Shown here in pieces: positions 6,552 through 10,490 of a DNA stretch of 10,490 bases. The stretch is from Thermohalobaculum sp964467005. GTDB lineage: Bacteria > Pseudomonadota > Alphaproteobacteria > Rhodobacterales > Rhodobacteraceae. A model generated the notes under the pieces. That model was given only the letters and a program-made list of their open reading frames with translations. It was not told the origin of the DNA and searched no databases. Every line of letters begins with the position of its first letter. The first letter of the stretch is position 1. The translations under genes were made by a program, and so were the position numbers. The stretch spans positions 1-10,490 of the forward strand of contig CAYXPI010000133.1 of NCBI GenBank assembly GCA_964467005.1, written 5' to 3'.

Positions 6552-7345
6552 CGGCCGCTCCCGCCGCCGCGGCCGAGGACGGCGATCCGCCGCGCCGCCT
6601 CCGCCCGCGGGCCGGGCCGGGAGGCGCCGATCACCTCGACCTCGAGCTTGGCCAGATACGCGTCGATCTCCGCCGCCGCGGCACCGTCGGCCAGGAGCGC
6701 GGCGATCTCGGCCGCGTGGGCATCGTGCTCTCGGTCTGGCTCACCCGGCGCGCGGGCGCCGCTGGGGTCCCACACCTCCCGAAGAATGTGCGCCACGGCG
6801 GCGACCCTGGCTCCGGTCGCCGCGTCCCGAGGTGCCTCCAGGAGCCCCGGCGGCGGATCCGCCACCACCCGGCCCGCGGCCAGATCCACCGTCGGCACCG
6901 CCGCGCGGGTGAAGGGCATGAGGATCTCGCCCCTCTCCCCCAGGATCTCGAGCACATCCCCCGCGCCGTGGTCGTGGATCGCCCGGATCCGGCCGAGCGG
7001 CGCGCCGCCGGGGTCCACCACCGCGAGCCCTACGAGATCCGCGTGGTAAAACTCGTCCTCCCCCGGAGCCGGGAGCCGGTCGCGCGGCGCGTAGAGCCGG
7101 GTACCCTTGAGCGCCTCCGCGGCCTCGCGGTCGCCCACTCCGCCGAGCCAGGCCGCAAAGCCCCCCTTCACCGGGCGGGACAGCGTGAGCGTGTAGCTCC
7201 GCCCCGCCTCGTCCGCCAGGGGCGCGTAGGCGGCGATCGCTGCGGGGTCGGCGCAGAAGCTCTTGAGCCGCACCTCCCCACGCACGCCGAAGGCGCCCGC
7301 CACGGCGCCAACCAACACCATCCGATCCGCCGGGCCCGCGCCCAT
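6548..7345 (-). CDS. rimM: 16S rRNA processing/ribosome maturation factor RimM with extra C-terminal domain
   Basis: RimM binds S19 and helps mature the 30S head. Residues 10-170 are a normal RimM: N-terminal domain VLVGAVAGAFGVRGEVRLKSF, GTRLYAPRDRLP, then the PRC-barrel domain EDEFYHADLVGLAVVD, GAGDVLEILGERG, ILMPFTRAAVPTVDLAAGRV and DPPPGLLE, where the family normally ends. Here about 95 more residues follow (nt 6548-6835), including VAHILREVWDPSG, AAEIAALLADGAAAAEIDAYL and a Gly/Arg tail. I chose the ATG at 7345 because GGAGGG sits 8 bases upstream; a second Met, eight residues on, has no better site, and the open frame above it (to 7486) crosses the rpsP 3' hairpin. It overlaps the next gene by ATGA. 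RimM is usually about 160-190 residues, so 265 is unusual. Confidence 0.93.
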   Translation of the reverse strand: MGAGPADRMVLVGAVAGAFGVRGEVRLKSFCADPAAIAAYAPLADEAGRSYTLTLSRPVKGGFAAWLGGVGDREAAEALKGTRLYAPRDRLPAPGEDEFYHADLVGLAVVDPGGAPLGRIRAIHDHGAGDVLEILGERGEILMPFTRAAVPTVDLAAGRVVADPPPGLLEAPRDAATGARVAAVAHILREVWDPSGARAPGEPDREHDAHAAEIAALLADGAAAAEIDAYLAKLEVEVIGASRPGPRAEAARRIAVLGRGGGSGR

Positions 7346-7391
7346 CGCGCCCGCCCTCCGCGTTTCGACCGCCGGCCGACGCCGGGCGCCT

Positions 7392-7446
7392 GCCGGGCCC
7401 GACCGGGAGCCGGGCGGGCGGGCGGGGGCTCCCGGACGGGCCCGGC
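7392..7446 (-). repeat. Large imperfect inverted repeat between rpsP and rimM
   Basis: The arms 7392-7411 and 7427-7446 are each 20 bases and complementary at 19 positions (the mismatch pairs 7402 with 7436). They flank a 15-base loop of GGGC repeats on the plus strand. In the rpsP-rimM transcript this would be a very stable GC hairpin starting 11 bases after the rpsP stop codon and ending about 33 bases before the rimM ribosome site. No U-run follows it, so partial termination, RNA processing or 3' protection of rpsP mRNA are all possible. Confidence 0.7.
7412..7428 (+). other. G-quadruplex-type motif in the hairpin loop
   Basis: Four G-runs of at least three separated by single C bases (G3-C-G3-C-G3-C-G5) lie on the plus strand, which is the template for the rpsP-rimM transcript. 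This satisfies the usual G3+N1-7 quadruplex pattern. Folding in the cell is not shown by sequence alone. Confidence 0.5.
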
Positions 7447-7457
7447 GATCCGTCGCC

Positions 7458-7880
7458 TCAGCCCGCCGCGGCCTCCTCGGTCGCACCCTCGCCGCCCTCG
7501 GCCGCCGGCGCCGCCTCGGCCTCCCGAGCGGCCTCCTCCGCGGCCAGGCGCTTCTCCTCGCGCTCCTTCGCGCGCTCGGCCATCTTCTTGCCGGGCTCCG
7601 CCTTTTGCGGGTTGCTCCGCACCGTCTTTTCCATCACGCCCGCCGCTTCGAGCATCCGCTGGATCCGATCGGTCGGCTTGGCGCCCTGGCCGAGCCAATG
7701 CTGCACCCGCTCGAGATCCATCTTCACGCGATCCTCCGAATCCTTCGGAAGAAGCGGGTTGTACGTCCCGAGTTTCTCGATGTAGCGCCCATCGCGGGGC
7801 ATCCGGCTGTCGGCCGCGACGATGCGGTAGAAGGGCCGCTTCTTCGAGCCGCCGCGGGCGAGCCTAATCTTGATGGCCAT
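7458..7880 (-). CDS. rpsP: 30S ribosomal protein S16
   Basis: S16 is an early-binding 30S assembly protein. The 140-residue product has the invariant MAIKIRLARGGSKKRPFYRIV start, DSRMPRDGRYIEKLGTYNPL and the DLERVQHWLGQGAKPTDRIQRML helix. From about residue 90 it carries a charged Lys/Glu/Ala-rich tail that is longer than in E. coli (82 aa) but common in alphaproteobacteria. The ATG at 7880 is preceded by AAGGA six bases upstream; longer in-frame readings to 8267 are shadows of chorismate mutase. The gene lies 38 bases after chorismate mutase and is followed by the large inverted repeat. Confidence 0.97.
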   Translation of the reverse strand: MAIKIRLARGGSKKRPFYRIVAADSRMPRDGRYIEKLGTYNPLLPKDSEDRVKMDLERVQHWLGQGAKPTDRIQRMLEAAGVMEKTVRSNPQKAEPGKKMAERAKEREEKRLAAEEAAREAEAAPAAEGGEGATEEAAAG

Positions 7881-7918
7881 GGCTGTCCTTTCCTGTGCCT
7901 GGGGGTTCGGAGGCGGGG

Positions 7919-8224
7919 TCACGCATCGGGGGCGCCCTGCACCTTCCGGTGGTTGCGGATCACCTCGTCGATGACGAAGCGGAGAAACTTCTTGGCGAAC
8001 TCGGGGTCGAGGCCGCTCTCCTCGGCCAAGCGCTCGAGCCGTGCAATCTGCCGGGCCTCGCGCTCCGGATCGGCGGGCGGCAGCCCGTGCTGGGCCTTGA
8101 GACCGCCCACCTCCTGGGTGCAGCGAAACCGCTCGGCCAGGGTGTGGACGAGGATGGCGTCGAGATTGTCGATCGAGTGGCGGAGCCCGGCCAAGAGCTC
8201 CTCCGCGCGCGCGGTGTCGGTCAT
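7919..8224 (-). CDS. Chorismate mutase, AroQ class
   Basis: This enzyme converts chorismate to prephenate, the first step to phenylalanine and tyrosine. The 101-residue all-helical product keeps the AroQ active-site residues at a constant offset of four from E. coli P-protein: Arg15, Arg32, Lys43, Arg55 and Glu56 (E. coli Arg11, Arg28, Lys39, Arg51, Glu52); the E. coli Gln88 position falls at His92. Recognisable segments are LRHSIDNLDAILVHTLAERF, GLKAQHGLPPADPEREA and LDPEFAKKFLRFVIDEVI. GGAG lies six bases before the ATG at 8224. It is monofunctional, with no prephenate dehydratase or regulatory domain. Its start overlaps a candidate 25-aa ORF as ATGA, and rpsP follows after 38 bases. The metabolic gene is the odd one out in a translation operon. 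Confidence 0.95.
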   Translation of the reverse strand: MTDTARAEELLAGLRHSIDNLDAILVHTLAERFRCTQEVGGLKAQHGLPPADPEREARQIARLERLAEESGLDPEFAKKFLRFVIDEVIRNHRKVQGAPDA

Positions 8225-8298
8225 GCACCTCTCCTCGGCTTCGGGCCGCGCATGTGGGGCGGGCCAATCGGGCGCTGGATGCCGGGCATCGCGGTCAT
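8221..8298 (-). CDS. Candidate small ORF, 25 aa, Pro/Arg-rich
   Basis: This ORF fills exactly the gap between the GNAT gene ending at 8295 and chorismate mutase. Its ATG (8298) overlaps the GNAT stop as ATGA, and its TGA (8221-8223) overlaps the chorismate mutase start as ATGA, the same junction used by the genes upstream. The peptide starts MTAMPGIQRP and ends RGPKPRRGA; it is basic and has five prolines, with no membrane segment or known motif. There is no good Shine-Dalgarno of its own, only a G-run (GGGGG) five bases upstream, and its last Arg codons (AGG AGA) double as the chorismate mutase ribosome site. It may be a coupling peptide rather than a functional protein, or chance. Confidence 0.35.
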   Translation of the reverse strand: MTAMPGIQRPIGPPHMRGPKPRRGA

Positions 8299-8804
8299 GC
8301 CGACCCCCGGCGCGTCGGATGGCGGGAGACGAGCACGTCCGGGGCGATGGCCGGCCGAGCGGCCGCCGCGTCGCGCCGGGCCCCCAGCCGCTCGGCCAGC
8401 CGGATCGACCGGGCGTTGCCGGGCGCGATATCCCTGACCACCGTGGCGGAGTCGGCGGTGCCGAACCCGTGGTCGAGCACGGCCTGGGCCGCCTCCCACG
8501 CGACGCCTCGGCCCTCGGCGCCCTCGCAGATGCACCCGCCGAGCTCGGTCTCGGGATGCTGCGGCGGGTGGTGAAAGCCGATGGTGCCGACCGGGCGGCC
8601 CTCGGCTTCGACGGCCCACCAGCCGAACCCCTTGAGCTGCCAGTGCCCCACATCGGCGGCGAAGAGCTTCCACGCGCCCGCGGTGTCGAGGGCTCCGCCG
8701 ATATGCCAGGTGCGCCCCGAGGCGGAGAATGCGGCATCAGCGTCGAAATCGCCCAGCCCATAGCCGCGCAACCGGAGCCGCTCGGTCTCAAGCACCGGGA
8801 TCAT
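8295..8804 (-). CDS. GNAT-family N-acetyltransferase, third of tandem set after ffh
   Basis: A 169-residue RimJ/RimL-like acetyltransferase. It has the N-terminal hallmark PVLETERLRLRGY, then AWKLFAADVGHWQLKGFGWWAV, and the acetyl-CoA loop EGAEGRGVAWEAAQAVLDHG, with NARSIRLAERLGARRD near the end. The same spaced motifs (LETERL.LR, AW..FA...GHW...G.G, EGRG.A.E.A.A, N.RS..LAERLGA.RD) occur in the next two genes upstream, so the three are paralogues from tandem duplication. The final helix region is shortened and Pro/Arg-rich. The start overlaps the preceding GNAT stop as ATGA, with GGAG eight bases upstream. The substrate is not identifiable. Confidence 0.9.
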   Translation of the reverse strand: MIPVLETERLRLRGYGLGDFDADAAFSASGRTWHIGGALDTAGAWKLFAADVGHWQLKGFGWWAVEAEGRPVGTIGFHHPPQHPETELGGCICEGAEGRGVAWEAAQAVLDHGFGTADSATVVRDIAPGNARSIRLAERLGARRDAAAARPAIAPDVLVSRHPTRRGSA

Positions 8805-9313
8805 CCTGCGCGCTCCGGGTCCGGATGCCGCCAGATCTCGTCGTCGCGGTGAACGCCGGAGCCGTCATTGAGCGTGATTCGCCCGTCGCGGGTGGCACCG
8901 AGGCGCTCGGCCACGGCCTGCGATCGCGCGTTCTCGGCCCAGATGTAAGAGACCAGGCGGCGGACGCCCAGCGTCTCGGCCGCGTGGGCGCGCACGGCGT
9001 GGGCGGCCTCGGTCGCAAGCCCACGGCCCTGGAGCGCGGGCGCGAGATGCCAGCTGAGCTCGATCTCGGTCCATCCTTCGGGCCGCCAGAGACCCACCAG
9101 CCCGGCGAACCGCCCGTCCTGCCGCGTGATCACGCTGAAGACGCCGAAGCCGCGGATCGCCCAGTGCCCGATCACCGTCGCGAGGCTCCGCCAGGCGGTC
9201 TCCCGATCCCAGCCGTCATTGGCCGCGCGCATCGCGGCGTGCTCCGCCGCGTCGCCGCCATGCGGCATGCGGAGGACAAGGCGCTCGGTCTCGATCTGCG
9301 GCGCGTCGATCAT
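8801..9313 (-). CDS. GNAT-family N-acetyltransferase, second of tandem set after ffh
   Basis: A 170-residue acetyltransferase with the start APQIETERLVLRMP, then AWRSLATVIGHWAIRGFGVFSV, and the best-conserved acetyl-CoA pocket of the group, APALQGRGLATEAAHAVRAH (Q-G-R-G-L-A). It ends with ENARSQAVAERLGATRDG followed by GVHRDDEIWRHP. Compared with its two paralogues it lacks several residues before AWRSL, where they have a phenylalanine/tryptophan-glycine-glycine segment. GAGG lies 7 bases before the ATG at 9313. It overlaps both neighbours by ATGA. RimJ/RimL-like activity is inferred from family; the target is unknown. Confidence 0.91.
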   Translation of the reverse strand: MIDAPQIETERLVLRMPHGGDAAEHAAMRAANDGWDRETAWRSLATVIGHWAIRGFGVFSVITRQDGRFAGLVGLWRPEGWTEIELSWHLAPALQGRGLATEAAHAVRAHAAETLGVRRLVSYIWAENARSQAVAERLGATRDGRITLNDGSGVHRDDEIWRHPDPERAG

Positions 9314-9843
9314 GCGGCGACCTCAGCAGCGGGGAGCGCGTGCCGGTAGGCGTGGCCCGGGGCGCCCGGGGGCTGCGCCGCGCGGTGGTCGCGCACAGCA
9401 CCCAGGCGCTCGGCCAAGCGGGCGGAGCGGGTGTTGGCCGGGTTGACATAGCTCATGAGCTCGCGAAGGCCGCAGGTCCCCATGAGATGGTCGCGCGCCG
9501 CCCGGGCACCCTCGCCTGCCAGCCCTCGGCCCTCCCACGTCGCCGACCAGAGCGAATAGGTGAGCTCGCAGGCCGGCCAGTCCGCTGGGTGCCAGGCGCC
9601 GGCCCAGCCGATGGGCGCATCCGAGCCCTTGAGAGTGAGCACGAAGGCGCCGTAGCCCCGCACCAGCCAGTGGCCTGCGATGGTGGCGAAGACGCGCCAG
9701 GCGGCCTCGGCCGAGAGCGGCCCGCCCACGAAGCGCGCGCGCTCGGAGCCCAGAAAGGCGGTCCAGGCCGGCAGGTCACCGGCCTGCGGCGCGCGCAAGG
9801 CGAGCCGCTCCGTCTCGAGGGTCGGGATCGTGAGAGCGGTCAC
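9310..9843 (-). CDS. GNAT-family N-acetyltransferase, first of tandem set after ffh
   Basis: A 177-residue acetyltransferase: IPTLETERLALRAPQAGDLP, FVGGPLSAEAAWRVFATIAG followed by HWLVRGYGAF, acetyl-CoA loop TWEGRGLAGEGARAARDHL, and NPANTRSARLAERLGAVRD. It starts with GTG at 9843, overlapping the ffh stop as GTGA, with AAGGGG in the last ffh codons 8 bases upstream; no Met occurs in the right place, so GTG is well supported. The stop overlaps the next GNAT start. Being linked to ffh by overlap, it is presumably translated at a rate tied to Ffh. The target is unknown. Confidence 0.91.
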   Translation of the reverse strand: MTALTIPTLETERLALRAPQAGDLPAWTAFLGSERARFVGGPLSAEAAWRVFATIAGHWLVRGYGAFVLTLKGSDAPIGWAGAWHPADWPACELTYSLWSATWEGRGLAGEGARAARDHLMGTCGLRELMSYVNPANTRSARLAERLGAVRDHRAAQPPGAPGHAYRHALPAAEVAA

Positions 9844-10490
9844 CGCTTCCGCCCCTTGGACTTCGCCTTGCCCTTGCCCCCGCCGAAGGCGAGCCCGGGC
9901 GGCAGGCCCATGCCCCCTGCGGCCCCAGCGATGCCGCCCAGGCCACCGGGCAGACCCGGGGGCGCCGTCGGCTCGGCCGGGCCGTCGCTCCCCGCGGGGC
10001 CTGCGCCCATCGGCATGGGCGGCAACCCCGGGGGCATGCCGGGCATCCCCGGCGGCATCGCGCCCCCCTTGCCCATCATCTGCCCCATGAGCCCGCGGAG
10101 GCCCGACTTCCCCATCTTGCCCACCTTCTTGAACACATCCGCCATCTGACGGTGCATCTTGAGGAGACGGTTCACGTCCTGCACCTCGAGCCCCGAGCCC
10201 TTGGCGATCCGCTCCTTGCGGCTGGCTTTCAGGATCTCGGGCTTCTTGCGCTCCTCCTTGGTCATCGACTGAATGATGGCGACCTGACGGCGTATCGCCT
10301 TGTCGTCGATCCCGGCCTCGCCCATTTGCTTGGCCATCTTTGCCATGCCGGGCAGCATTCCCATGATCCCGTCCATGCCGCCGAGCTTTTGCATCTGCTC
10401 GAGCTGGGATTTGAGGTCGTTCATGTCGAACCGGCCCTTTTGGAAGCGCTTCATCATGCGCTCCGCCTCGGCCTGCTCGATCTGCTCCTG
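9840..10490 (-). CDS. ffh: Signal recognition particle protein Ffh, C-terminal M domain (5' end outside window)
   Basis: Ffh is the SRP GTPase that binds 4.5S RNA and signal sequences and delivers ribosomes to FtsY and the Sec translocon. Only 216 C-terminal residues are visible; the NG GTPase domain lies beyond 10490. The start of the M domain reads RMMKRFQKGRFDMNDLKSQL, then the Met-rich finger loop GGMDGIMGMLPGMAKMAKQM. The RNA-binding helices follow: RRQVAIIQSMTKEERKKPEI, ASRKERIAKGSGLEVQDVNRLL. The last ~80 residues (nt 9840-10082) are a low-complexity Gly/Pro/Met tail (PPGMPGMPPGLPPMPMG) with a basic KGKAKSKGRKR end. The stop overlaps the following GNAT gene as GTGA. Confidence 0.96.
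   Translation of the reverse strand, partial: QEQIEQAEAERMMKRFQKGRFDMNDLKSQLEQMQKLGGMDGIMGMLPGMAKMAKQMGEAGIDDKAIRRQVAIIQSMTKEERKKPEILKASRKERIAKGSGLEVQDVNRLLKMHRQMADVFKKVGKMGKSGLRGLMGQMMGKGGAMPPGMPGMPPGLPPMPMGAGPAGSDGPAEPTAPPGLPGGLGGIAGAAGGMGLPPGLAFGGGKGKAKSKGRKR

Noticed and set aside
7346..7486. N-terminal extension of rimM to base 7486
   Set aside because: The region is Arg/Pro-rich, contains the large inverted repeat and overlaps the rpsP end; GGAGGG supports the start at 7345.
7881..8267. Long N-terminal extension of rpsP
   Set aside because: It overlaps chorismate mutase out of frame, whereas MAIKIRL at 7880 is the universal S16 start with AAGGA upstream.
8278..8290. Small palindrome GATGC-CGG-GCATC after the third tandem GNAT
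   Set aside because: Five-bp stem with a 3-nt loop and no T-run inside a coupled operon; too weak to call a terminator.
7263..8852. Plus-strand open frame of 529 codons opposite rimM, rpsP, chorismate mutase and a GNAT gene
   Set aside because: It runs antisense to well-identified genes, is Arg/Pro/Ala-rich with no recognisable domain, and reflects the scarcity of stop codons in GC-rich sequence.

Overview
The window is a GC-rich chromosomal segment from an alphaproteobacterium, most likely of the order Rhodobacterales. The evidence is the five-gene ATP synthase Fo operon with separate b' and b genes and no F1 genes attached (the atpIBEXF arrangement known from Rhodobacter), the MEGDIA start and HVAGN motif of the c subunit, and SMC hinge, chorismate mutase and TrmD sequences of the alphaproteobacterial type. 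Codon use looks uniform. I see no insertion sequence, phage gene, tRNA, rRNA or CRISPR array, and no gene-free stretch longer than about 120 bases.

The left part (about 1-4698) reads on the plus strand. It opens inside smc (hinge, second coiled-coil arm and C-terminal ATPase half). A 119-bp gap follows, holding a 7-bp hairpin and a TTGACA-N17-TATGCA promoter candidate. Then come atpI, atpB, atpE, atpF' (b') and atpF (b), the membrane-embedded proton channel of ATP synthase with its stator stalk. The atpE gene is anomalous: the codon where homologues stop is TTA, so the frame runs on into atpF'. The atpE-atpF' gap holds two strong GC hairpins.

The right part (4720-10490) reads entirely on the minus strand. 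Transcribed right to left it gives ffh (signal recognition particle, C-terminal part), three tandem GNAT acetyltransferases, a candidate 25-aa small ORF, an AroQ-type chorismate mutase, then the classical rpsP-rimM-trmD-rplS translation operon, with a fourth GNAT gene inserted between rimM and trmD. From ffh to chorismate mutase, and again from rimM to trmD, the genes are joined by 4-nt ATGA/GTGA overlaps, implying co-transcription and translational coupling. The products deal with protein targeting, ribosome structure and maturation (S16, RimM, L19), tRNA m1G37 methylation (TrmD) and possibly N-terminal protein acetylation.

The two gene sets converge at 4699-4719, where an 8-bp perfect inverted repeat could end transcription from both sides. 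The points most worth a second look are the atpE stop loss, a 20-nt-arm inverted repeat with a G-quadruplex-like loop between rpsP and rimM, a ~95-residue extra C-terminal domain on RimM, the 25-codon ORF with ATGA junctions at both ends, and the four acetyltransferases in a ribosome/SRP cluster. Nothing here is a clearly new multi-gene system; it is a housekeeping region with several local oddities.
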